Below the pieces are notes generated by a model that saw only the letters and a program-made list of their open reading frames with translations, was not told the origin of the DNA and did not search any database. From assembly GCA_035295165.1 (NCBI GenBank), contig DATGJN010000007.1:1-58318 (forward strand): 58,318 nt of DNA, in the 5' to 3' direction. A program made the position numbers and the translations under genes. The DNA is from a bacterium (GTDB lineage Bacteria; Sysuimicrobiota; Sysuimicrobiia; Sysuimicrobiales; Segetimicrobiaceae). Positions 50,169-57,659 of the stretch are shown here, piece by piece (position 1 is the stretch's first letter; the number at the start of each line of letters is the position of its first letter).

Positions 50169-50621
50169 ATGAGTAAGACGTTGGATGTCGGGTCGAGAGA
50201 AAGTGCCGGGTCCGTGGCGACCGGCAAGGTCTCGATCATCATGTTCAGCGGCACCGCCGACAAGTTCATTCCGCTTGGGGTGATCGCACAGGCCGCGGCG
50301 GCGATGGAGATGCAGGTCAACATCTTTGTGACGGGGTTCGGGCTGCTCGGATTCACCAAGACGCCCCACGACCTTCCGTTTCCCGCGGAGTTCGCTTCGA
50401 TGGCCCCGGCGCTGGCGCAGGGTATGAAGGCGGCCCGCGTCGAGCCGTGGGATGCGATGCTGCGGCAGGCCAAGGAGTTGGGCGCTGAGGTGTACGTGTG
50501 CTCGATGATGGCCGGGGTCATGGGACTTGACAAGGCCGACTTCAACGACCTCGTCGACGATGTCGTTGGCGCCGCCACGTTCCTCGAGATGGCCGGCGGT
50601 GGCCAAACCCTCTTCATCTGA
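50169..50621 (+). CDS. DsrE/DsrE2-family sulfur-transfer protein
   Basis: The product has 150 aa. DsrE2-like features are VSIIMFSGTADKFIPLGVIAQAAAAMEMQVNIFVTGFG, AEVYVCSMMAGVMGL with conserved Cys111, and VVGAATFLEMA. These proteins bind persulfide sulfur and exchange it with TusA. It is first in the operon DsrE-tusA-sqr-fadL-cstR, just after the putative operator. GGGGGCGC stands in for a ribosome site. Confidence 0.88.
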   Translation: MSKTLDVGSRESAGSVATGKVSIIMFSGTADKFIPLGVIAQAAAAMEMQVNIFVTGFGLLGFTKTPHDLPFPAEFASMAPALAQGMKAARVEPWDAMLRQAKELGAEVYVCSMMAGVMGLDKADFNDLVDDVVGAATFLEMAGGGQTLFI

Positions 50622-50631
50622 GGTGATACCG

Positions 50632-50883
50632 ATGGACGGCACACCGGCAGCCGCACCACGGACGTTTGTCGACTCCCGGGGCTCGTCGTGCCCCGGGCCG
50701 ATTACCGATCTTGCGCTCGCCTACCGGCGCGCGAAGGTCGGAGACGTCATCGAACTCTGGGCGACCGACCCCGGGGTCAAGCCCGACGTCCAGGCGTGGG
50801 CGGCGAAAACGCGCAACCAGATCGTGTCCATTGAGGACCAGGCCGACAAGATCGTGGCCGTCGTCCGCATTCTGAGGCGATGA
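50632..50883 (+). CDS. tusA: TusA-family sulfurtransferase
   Basis: The product has 83 aa. The family signature CPGP (Cys20-Pro23) sits at the end of strand 1 in SRGSSCPGPITDLALAYRRAKVGDVIELWATD. TusA carries sulfane sulfur as a Cys persulfide. In this operon it would accept sulfur produced by the sulfide:quinone oxidoreductase, together with the DsrE-like protein. GAGGTGAT lies upstream of ATG 50632. Confidence 0.92.
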   Translation: MDGTPAAAPRTFVDSRGSSCPGPITDLALAYRRAKVGDVIELWATDPGVKPDVQAWAAKTRNQIVSIEDQADKIVAVVRILRR

Positions 50884-50893
50884 GGCGATACCC

Positions 50894-52093
50894 ATGAAAC
50901 GAGTGGTGATCGTCGGCGGCGGGGCCGGGGCGACGATTCTGGCCAATGCGCTCGACCGGCGGCGATTCGAGGTCCTCGTTATCAGCCAGTCGGCGGTGCA
51001 CATGTTCCAGCCGGCGCTCCTCTACGTCGCGTTCAAGAATGCGAACCCGCGCATCGTGCGCGACGAACGACGGCTGCTGCCGCGCCACGTCCGATTCATC
51101 GAAGAGGCGGTGACGCGCATCGATCTCGCCGCGCACACTGTCGCCACGGGCGCTGGCAGCTGGTACGACTACGATTCGGTCGTCGTCGCAACCGGTGTGC
51201 GGACCGATCCCGGGCAGATCCCTGGGCTCGTCGAGGTCAACCGGCAGTTCGGCGATTACCACAGCAGCATCGCCCACGCCCAGAAGGTGTGGGCGCATCT
51301 CAATGCCTTCCGCGGCGGGACCATCGTGCTGGGACAAAGCTCGCCGCTGATCAAGTGTCCGCCGTCGCCGGTGGAAGGCATGCTCTTGCTCGAGGAGTTG
51401 TTGCACAAGCGTGGCCTGCGAGGCAAGACGCGGCTCGTGTTCATCTCACCGTATCCACGCGCCTACCCGGCGGAGCCGATGAACCAGATCGTCGAACCGA
51501 TCATGCGCAAACGCGGGATCGAGATCTTCCCGTTCTTCGATCTGGACCGGATCGATCCCGCGACCCGCACGATCTCTTCGATCGAAGGCGACGAGATTCA
51601 GTACGACCTGCCGATCTTGATTCCGCCGTTCGTTGGCGCGGATATCGCGTACGAACCGGCCGCCGTTCTCGATGCCAACCGCTTCGTGGTGACCGACAAG
51701 GAGACGCTGCGTATCAAGGGAGTCGACGACGCGTTCGCGATCGGCGACGGCACTAATCTGCCGACCTCCAAGGCCGGCGTGGGCGCTCATCTCGAGGCGA
51801 AAGTCGTGGCGGGCCTGCTGGAGGGCGCGCCGCTGAAGTTCCACGGCCGGACGCACTGTGCAGTTGACCTGGCGTACGGCATGGGCACGTTCGTCATTGG
51901 ATCATACACGGCGCCCGTCCTGAAGTGTCCGCCGAGCCGGCTGAACCACATGATGAAGATGATGATGGCGCACATCTACTGGCTGAGCCTGCGCGGGACA
52001 CTTGAACCGGTGTTCGACTGGTACTTCGCGTACACGGATCCCGACCGGCGGCTGAAAGCCAAGGTCCACGCACCCGGCGAACACGCGGCCTGA
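50894..52093 (+). CDS. sqr: sulfide:quinone oxidoreductase (FAD-dependent)
   Basis: The product has 399 aa. The FAD-binding dinucleotide fold starts VVIVGGGAGATILANAL, with VVVATGVRTDP and IGDGTNLPTSKAGVGAHLEAKVV. Two cysteines of the SQR active site are placed as in known enzymes: Cys155 in SPLIKCPPSPVEGM and Cys345 in APVLKCPPSRLNHM. It oxidises sulfide and passes electrons to quinone at the membrane, probably through the amphipathic C-terminal part (NHMMKMMMAHIYWLSL). NDH-2-type function is less likely because of the cysteine pair and the neighbours. Confidence 0.9.
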   Translation: MKRVVIVGGGAGATILANALDRRRFEVLVISQSAVHMFQPALLYVAFKNANPRIVRDERRLLPRHVRFIEEAVTRIDLAAHTVATGAGSWYDYDSVVVATGVRTDPGQIPGLVEVNRQFGDYHSSIAHAQKVWAHLNAFRGGTIVLGQSSPLIKCPPSPVEGMLLLEELLHKRGLRGKTRLVFISPYPRAYPAEPMNQIVEPIMRKRGIEIFPFFDLDRIDPATRTISSIEGDEIQYDLPILIPPFVGADIAYEPAAVLDANRFVVTDKETLRIKGVDDAFAIGDGTNLPTSKAGVGAHLEAKVVAGLLEGAPLKFHGRTHCAVDLAYGMGTFVIGSYTAPVLKCPPSRLNHMMKMMMAHIYWLSLRGTLEPVFDWYFAYTDPDRRLKAKVHAPGEHAA

Positions 52094-52229
52094 CGGGCGG
52101 AGGCGCGGCCGGAGAGGAGAGGGGAGGGGAGGGCCCTGGGCCGCCGGACCCGCACGATCGGAGAGAATCGCACAGGACCCTGAGCAGAAAGGTCGTCCGG
52201 GCCGCAGTGGATTCATGACAGTCGCGAGG

Positions 52230-52269
52230 CGCGCGACCACGTACCTCATGGGCGGCACGAGGTCGCGCG
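52230..52269 (+). other. 9-bp hairpin between sqr and the fadL-type gene
   Basis: CGCGCGACC (52230-52238) pairs with GGTCGCGCG (52261-52269). It lies in a 232-bp gap and could reduce expression of the downstream genes, or mark a former junction. There is no U-run. Confidence 0.4.
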
Positions 52270-52325
52270 GGCGGCGTAACCGGGTGGAGCGGTGAGCGGA
52301 GGCAAACGCTATTGGGGGGAGTTCC

Positions 52326-53265
52326 ATGAAGACAACGTTCAGTACTGGGCTCTCGTTGGTCGCCCTGGTCATTGCGGTTGCGTTCGCTGCGCCTTCCGCC
52401 TATGCGACGGACGGGTACTTTAGCCACGGATACGGCCTGTACGAGTCGGGGATGGGCGGCGCCGGCGTCGCCTACCCGCAAGACTGCATGGCCGCCGCGA
52501 CCAATCCAGCCGGCATGGTCCTGATCGGCAACTGCACCGTGCTTGGGGTGACTTATTTCCGGCCGCAACGGGGTGCGGTGATCACTGGCAGCGGTGCCGG
52601 TGCGAACGGGACCTACAACGGGAACGGGTACAACGATTTCTATATCCCGCAGTTCGGTTACAACCGCATGCTGAACGACACCATGTCGCTCGGCATTTCG
52701 GTGTACGGTAATGGCGGCATGAATACCTCATACACGACGGCGATTCCGCTGTTCGGGACGACGCCGGCGGGCGTGGATCTCGAGCAGCTCATCATCGCGC
52801 CGACATTCGCGTGGAAGATCAACCCGTCAAACGCGATCGGTGTGTCGGTGAACTTTGCGTATCAGATGTTCTCAGCGTACGGCCTGCAGAATTTTGACAA
52901 CGCCGCGATCTCGACGGCCGCCGGGCACGTGACGAACAACGGCCAGGACACCGCCACCGGCTGGGGTGTGCGCATCGGCTGGACCGGCCAGGTCAGTCCC
53001 ACCGTGACCCTCGGGGCGACGTACCAGACCGTGACGTCGATGAGCAAGTGTGCTCTTTAACATTCTGGCCCCGGGCGTGGTCACGGACCACGTGACCGTG
53101 GGCCTGACGTGGACGCCGTCGCCGAATCAGGAACTGACGGTAGCCTACATGCACGCGTTTGCGAACTCGGTCACTGGCCCGATCCCCGCCGCGTTCGGCG
53201 GCGGCACCGCGAACATCAACCTGAGCGAGGACTCGCTCGGCGTCGCGTACCGTTGGAGGTTTTGA
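52326..53265 (+). pseudogene. FadL/OmpP1-type outer membrane protein, broken by internal deletion
   Basis: Residues 1 to about 241 (52326-53047) read as a signal peptide (VIAVAFAAPSAYA), then GYFSHGYGLYESGMGGAGVAYPQD and AATNPAGM, and continue to YQTVTSMSK. The frame then ends CAL-stop at 53060. A second frame from 53050 gives LFNILAPGVVTDHVTVGLTW and a normal C-terminus NINLSEDSLGVAYRWRF ending at 53265. Intact homologues have roughly 110-120 more residues between TSMSK and FNILAPGV. So an internal deletion with a frame change has occurred near 53047. The C-terminal Phe fits outer-membrane insertion. It lies between sqr and the repressor gene. Confidence 0.82.
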
Positions 53266-53267
53266 GC

Positions 53268-53588
53268 ATGGGACGCTTGTCGACAACTGAGAAGGCGAAC
53301 ACGCTGGTTCAAGTGGACGACGAGGTGCGGTTAGAGCACGAGGCTCTGGTGGCGCGGCTCCGCCGAGTGGAAGGACAGATCCGCGGGCTGCAGCGCCTGC
53401 TGGAGGAGGGGGCCTCGTGCGAGGTCGTGGCCCAGCAGCTTTTTGCGGCGAAGGCGGCACTGGAAAAGATCGGCGTCCGCCTGTTCGTGGCGAACATGCG
53501 GAGCTGTCTGTCCCGGGACCTCGCTGGAGATACCAACGCTCGGCGTGCGTTGGACCGGATTACGGAGGTGTTTGCGCGGCTCGCGTGA
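53268..53588 (+). CDS. cstR: CsoR/CstR-family persulfide-sensing repressor
   Basis: The product has 106 aa. The all-helical family core is ARLRRVEGQIRGLQRLLEEGASCEVVAQQLFAAKAAL. Cys51 and Cys80 are 29 residues apart, as are Cys31 and Cys60 of CstR. The copper-liganding His of CsoR (four residues before the second Cys) is Asn76 here (NMRSC), which favours persulfide sensing over Cu(I). With sqr, TusA and DsrE genes upstream and an ATACC...GGTAT operator ahead of the operon, auto-regulation is very likely. Confidence 0.88.
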   Translation: MGRLSTTEKANTLVQVDDEVRLEHEALVARLRRVEGQIRGLQRLLEEGASCEVVAQQLFAAKAALEKIGVRLFVANMRSCLSRDLAGDTNARRALDRITEVFARLA

Positions 53589-53721
53589 CGTGACGATTCC
53601 GCCCACCAATCAAGCGTGGGCGCGGTCGCTGGGCATTGGGGGCGCCGGCTTTGTTCGGGTCGCCCGGATCGCGGAGAAAGGACGCGCAGGGGTGGCCGTC
53701 ACGGTTGCATCCTTGCCTGCT

Positions 53722-54276
53722 CTATCCGATCGCTTCGGCTTTGTGACCCTCAACCAGTTTCAGAATCGTCGCCCAGTTCCTCGTGGTGATATCCTTGCCG
53801 AATTGCTTCTCTAGAAATGTCATAAGATCGGGGGTGCCGGTGTCGGGGGAAAGGGTGACAGCGCTGCATATCTCTCGATCTGAAACAGAGACAATGGCAA
53901 AGTCTTTGTCGGGCGATCTATACGGGGTCTTGAGCGCGGTCTGTGGTTTGTGGGCCAGAAACGTTACATAGAGTTTGGTCTTGGGTGTGATGCGTACCTG
54001 TCTGAACGGCCTTCTGTGAACGAGCGCCTGCAGGTCTCCGATCGTGCGAACGATCACGCCAGCGTCAAAGCCAAACCGATTCCTCAGTGTTTGCTCGATT
54101 CGCGTTCGTAACGCTGTGGCGCTTTGCCCCCGGGTCGCAAAGACCACGTTGCCGCTCGCGATGTATGTTGTGACATCCGCAAATCCAAGCGATTTGAATG
54201 CTTGCTGCAAGTCATCCATCTTGACCCGACGCCCACCGACGTTAATGCCCCTCAGAAAGGCTGCGTGCTCAGCCAT
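53722..54276 (-). CDS. DUF1697 family protein
   Basis: The product has 184 aa. The start AFLRGINVGGRRVKMDDLQQAFKSLGFADVTTYIASGNVVF is the diagnostic DUF1697 opening, and TRNWATILKLVE the closing. The function is unknown. Codon use is visibly less GC-rich than in core genes. It overlaps the YdeI gene by 8 bp, forming a two-gene unit typical of recently acquired accessory genes. Confidence 0.9.
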   Translation of the reverse strand: MAEHAAFLRGINVGGRRVKMDDLQQAFKSLGFADVTTYIASGNVVFATRGQSATALRTRIEQTLRNRFGFDAGVIVRTIGDLQALVHRRPFRQVRITPKTKLYVTFLAHKPQTALKTPYRSPDKDFAIVSVSDREICSAVTLSPDTGTPDLMTFLEKQFGKDITTRNWATILKLVEGHKAEAIG

Positions 54277-54850
54277 GAAACGTCTGTCCCTGGGCCAGCA
54301 TCGCCAGGATTCTGGTGAGACGCTTCTGCCGCGTTCCCGGCGTCTTCGCGGTCTGCAACCTCCAGGCAATGGCATACACATTGGTTCTGTTCAGCGTGGT
54401 GTAGAAGGCGTGGGCTCTCGTGTTCTCGGCGAGTCCTCGACGCAAATCATCGGGCACTCTCATCTTGCTGGCCGGGTCGTACGCGGCGTTCCAGCGACCG
54501 TCCTGTTTGGCTGCCTCGATCTCTTTGACCCCTGCTGCACGCATTTTTCCGGCTTTAGCAAGGCGCTCGGCGCGCTCTCTGTTTCTCTTTGACCAAACAC
54601 TCTTAGGTCGTCGGGGAGTAAACTTGCGCAGCCAGGACCTCTCGTCGTACCTCTTGAGCTGTCCGTCTATCCACCCGCAGCAGAGCGCCTCGTCCAGGGC
54701 CTCATCGTAAGAGACCGTAGAGACCGCAGAGTCTCTTTTGAACAACCGGAGCCAAATGCCGTTCGACCTGGCGTGGTTCTTGGCAAGCCACTGTTTCCAC
54801 TCCTTGGCAGATGAAAAGGCGACGATGCCCAACTCTGTTTCGGCGCTCAT
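54269..54850 (-). CDS. YdeI/OmdA-family protein
   Basis: The product has 193 aa. Signatures are FSSAKEWKQWLAKNHARSNGIWLRLFK, YDEALDEALCCGWIDGQLKRYDERSWLRKFTPRRPKSVWSKRN and WNAAYDPASKMRVPDDL. YdeI-type proteins are linked to cell-envelope stress or polymyxin tolerance in some species, but their biochemistry is unclear. Lower GC than core genes. It is the upstream member of the pair with DUF1697. Confidence 0.88.
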   Translation of the reverse strand: MSAETELGIVAFSSAKEWKQWLAKNHARSNGIWLRLFKRDSAVSTVSYDEALDEALCCGWIDGQLKRYDERSWLRKFTPRRPKSVWSKRNRERAERLAKAGKMRAAGVKEIEAAKQDGRWNAAYDPASKMRVPDDLRRGLAENTRAHAFYTTLNRTNVYAIAWRLQTAKTPGTRQKRLTRILAMLAQGQTFHG

Positions 54851-55063
54851 CTCAGCCTCTCTGTGGGTTCGGTTGCGAGATCCCATTCTACCGCCAAGGA
54901 ATGTGGCTTCTTATGCTCGCGCCCTCAGTGGCGGTCCCCTAGGCTATCGCACCGCCTGCTGAGTTCAAATCTGAGTTCGCATCCGAACGTATCGATCGGC
55001 CACCGCCTCCGCGCGGCGGACGAAAAGTGGTCGGTCATGAGATCAGGAGGCAGACGTAACATG

Positions 55064-55641
55064 CTACTGGTATCTTGCCCCAGACGCCGCTGCTCCCATC
55101 GCTGCGACGGGTTGGTAGCGCAGCGCGACGACTCCGGTCGGCAAGCTCGTCGCGCCAATCAGTCGCATCCGCATGTTTTCGCCCTCCCGAAAGAGGAGCC
55201 TACCGCGGCCCACGAAGAGGGGAAAGATGAAAGCCGCACCTCATCGAGCAAGCCGTGTTGCAGCAGAGTCTGTGCAAGGAGGCCATGGCCGTATATGGCA
55301 AGATCTGTGCCAGCTTCCCGTTTAAGCTTGCTCACCAAGTCCACGACGTCGACGTCGCCTTTCATGATGGTCGAGTTGTTCCAAGCGGCCTCGTGCAAGG
55401 TCGACGAGAAGACGTACTTGCGGACGCTGTTGATTCGATCGGCAAAATCGCCGGGTTGGCCGGCCCAATCCCTCGCCAGCATTTCATATGTCCGTCTTCC
55501 CAGCAACATGCCGTCGCTCTCCAAAAGCCGCTCAAACGCGCCCTTCTGAAACCCATCGTCGAGGTAGCGTCCGACCCATCCCGCTGGGTCTTCAATGACG
55601 CCGTCGAGCGTCACCAAGGTGGATTCGATGATCTTCCGCAT
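55064..55641 (-). pseudogene. RibD/dihydrofolate-reductase-like protein, frameshifted
   Basis: The first 140 or so codons (from ATG 55641) read MRKIIESTLVTLDGVIEDPAGW, GMLLGRRTYEMLA, KYVFSSTL and DLAIYGHGLLAQTLLQHGLLDEVRL, the RibD C-terminal-like family. The frame then ends prematurely at 55159. Shifting frame near 55215 restores FPLFVGRGRLLFREGEN, LIGATSLPTGVVALRYQ and a stop at 55064-55066, which is the expected C-terminus. A single base is missing. It is a recent pseudogene or a sequencing error. Confidence 0.78.
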
Positions 55642-56055
55642 GGGTATCCCTCCTTTCGTTGGGCTCTGCCGGTCATCCTAGCGATGAGCTCAGCGCCTGC
55701 GCTTGAGGAAGCGCGATGCTCCACCTCAGCAGACGGACTGGGCGAGGAATGCTGGATGGCTAAGACGCCGGCCCATGCACGGTCCTCCTCTCTTCCTCGT
55801 TTCGTGGATAGTCGAACGGGCCGGTGCGAGATCGACATAGCCGCAAGCCCGAGAAGGGATGGCTCGGGGCAGGATGTCCTGCGAATCCCCGACTCCATCG
55901 CTCACCCCGGTGGTCGAGGATCCTGGTCAGTCGGACGTCGAGGGTGAGATCCGGAGCGCGACTGAGGACGGGTCTGCCATGATCGAGCGAGGCGCTGCCC
56001 GCCAGACCCCCATACGGTTAGCAGGACTTACGAGGATTCTGTGGAAAATGACTGA
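55642..56055. other. 414-bp intergenic region, no gene seen
   Basis: The region lies between two divergent genes. It should contain promoters for the reductase-like gene and the GntR operon, but no clear hexamer pair stands out. Short open frames here have no protein-like composition. Confidence 0.35.
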
Positions 56056-56071
56056 TGTCAGATGTCTAACA
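56056..56071. promoter_or_regulatory. imperfect palindrome at the gntR start
   Basis: TGTCAGATGTCTAACA matches its reverse complement at 12 of 16 positions and overlaps the start codon of the GntR gene. GntR/HutC-type operators have GT-N-TA-N-AC-like forms. Autorepression is plausible but unproven. Confidence 0.35.
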
Positions 56072-56826
56072 AAGCCTTGCGGCGACTTCACACACGCGAC
56101 CGGCGAACATTGCCGGACCTGGTACGCGAAGCCGTTCTCGAAGTGATCGCCGATCGGCACTTGAAGCCGGGTGACCAGTTGCTCCCCGAACCGGCGCTGG
56201 CGGCGATGCTGGCCGTGAGTCGCGCGACGCTGCGAGAGGCGATTCGGATGCTCGAGTTAGAAGGAGTGCTCCTGCGGACTCGCGGAGTCGGCACTTTCGT
56301 CGCCGGCGCGCCGTTCCTACGGAACAACCTCAACGCGAACTTCGGGGTGACCGACCTCATTCGGTCCGAGGGGCACGTGCCTGGGACCGTCGACCGGACC
56401 GCCAAGATTACCCTTCCAACGGCAACGGTGCGGACCGCGCTCGGCCTTGCCGAGGGCGCACAGGCTGTTGTGATCGAACGCACTCGCACGGCAGACGGTC
56501 GTCCGGTTGTGCGTTCGACTGACATCTTGCCAACGGCGTTGATACCGGCCGGCGTCGACCCCCTCACGGTGGGTGAGGAGTCTTTGTACAAGTGGTTGCA
56601 GACCCGATGCGGCGTGATCATTCACCATGGGGTCGCGCGAATCCAATCGGTCGCGGCGACCGCGCCGCTTGCCAACCTTCTCAACGTTCGGCGCGGTACA
56701 CCGCTTTTGCTGTTGGAACAGGTGGACTATGCGGGCGACAACCGCCCCGCATTGTACTCGCTCGAGTATCACGTTTCGGACGCGTTCGAGGTCACAATTC
56801 AACGCGCAGGGCCAAGGAGAGGATGA
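56062..56826 (+). CDS. GntR-family regulator (HutC/UTRA-type effector domain)
   Basis: The product has 254 aa. The N-terminal winged helix is at about 17-82: LPDLVREAVLEVIADRHLKPGDQLLPEPALAAMLAVSRATLREAIRMLELEGVLLRTRGVGTFV. The C-terminal domain (about 95-250) has the UTRA-like layout VVIERTRTADGRPVVRSTDIL and RGTPLLLLEQVDYAGDNRPALYSLEYH, which binds a small sugar or sugar-phosphate-like ligand. It is coupled to two aldolase genes and likely controls them in response to their substrate. Confidence 0.9.
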   Translation: MSNKALRRLHTRDRRTLPDLVREAVLEVIADRHLKPGDQLLPEPALAAMLAVSRATLREAIRMLELEGVLLRTRGVGTFVAGAPFLRNNLNANFGVTDLIRSEGHVPGTVDRTAKITLPTATVRTALGLAEGAQAVVIERTRTADGRPVVRSTDILPTALIPAGVDPLTVGEESLYKWLQTRCGVIIHHGVARIQSVAATAPLANLLNVRRGTPLLLLEQVDYAGDNRPALYSLEYHVSDAFEVTIQRAGPRRG

Positions 56827-57659
56827 TGAGCACCGGCAAAGCGTTGCGCCTGGGACGGCTGATTGACGCGCAGACGAACACATGTGTCGTGTGCGCGTTG
56901 GACCACGCGATGACGTCGCCCGTCTTGTTGACGGGGTTGGTTGACATTCGGGCCCGAACTCGTGACGCGGTGGAGGGGGGCGCCAACGTGTTCATGCTGG
57001 CCCCGGGCCTGCTGGACCAGGTGGTGCAGGAATTTCGCAGCACGACCGCACTCGCGCTCATGCTCACCGCTTCCGCCGCCGGCCGACCCAGCGGGGCGGT
57101 GGTCACTCCGATCAACTCGGTAGAGTGGGCCCTTCGCGCGGGCGCCGACGCGGTGGTCGCGTACGTGGCGCTCGCGGGCGAGAACGAGCCGGCGATCATC
57201 TCCTACGTGTCACAGCTGGCCGAAGCCTGCGACCGGTGGGGGATGCCGTTCATCGCCGAGGCTGAGTGGCCGAACGCGTATGCGGGCCCGACGGATGTCG
57301 GAGGGACCCTGGGCATCGACTACCTGCTCCGCAACGCCCGGTTGTGCGCCGAGCTCGGCGCAGACATCGTGAAGGTGAATTGGAGTGGGGATGCGGAGTC
57401 GTTTGGTCGGATCGTCGAGGCGACGCGTCGGCCCGTGATCCTCGCCGGCGGCACGGTTCTGAGCGATGCGGAACTGCTTGGTCGAATGGAACAAGCTGTC
57501 GGCGTGGGGGCGATCGGATGCTCGGTCGGGCGCAACATCTTCGAGCATCCGTCTCCGCGTGGGATCACGCGGGCGCTCTGCCGGGTGATCCGGGAGCGCT
57601 GGACAGCGCGCCAAGCGCTCGACGAGCTTCGCGCGACCGTTGGTGCCCAATGCCGCTAA
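56826..57659 (+). CDS. class I aldolase of the FbaB/DeoC-LacD type
   Basis: The product has 277 aa. TIM-barrel aldolase features are VCALDHAMTSP near the N-terminus, GGANVFMLAPG, GADAVVAYVALAGENE, FIAEAEWPNAYAG, ADIVKVNWSGD with the candidate Schiff-base Lys, and VILAGGTVLSDAELL followed by GCSVGRNIFEHPSP. These match the DhnA/FbaB/LsrF group. ATG 56826 (alternative 56823) follows AAGGAGAGG. The substrate is unknown. Together with the class II aldolase it suggests breakdown of a keto-sugar phosphate. Confidence 0.85.
   Translation: MSTGKALRLGRLIDAQTNTCVVCALDHAMTSPVLLTGLVDIRARTRDAVEGGANVFMLAPGLLDQVVQEFRSTTALALMLTASAAGRPSGAVVTPINSVEWALRAGADAVVAYVALAGENEPAIISYVSQLAEACDRWGMPFIAEAEWPNAYAGPTDVGGTLGIDYLLRNARLCAELGADIVKVNWSGDAESFGRIVEATRRPVILAGGTVLSDAELLGRMEQAVGVGAIGCSVGRNIFEHPSPRGITRALCRVIRERWTARQALDELRATVGAQCR

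Noticed and set aside
50894-52093. Type II NADH dehydrogenase as an alternative for the SQR gene
   Set aside because: The two conserved cysteines (155 and 345) in KCPPSP and KCPPSR and the TusA/DsrE neighbours favour SQR.
53268-53588. Copper-sensing CsoR as the identity of the regulator
   Set aside because: The copper-ligand His is Asn76, Cys spacing equals that of CstR, and the neighbours are sulfur genes rather than copper ATPases.
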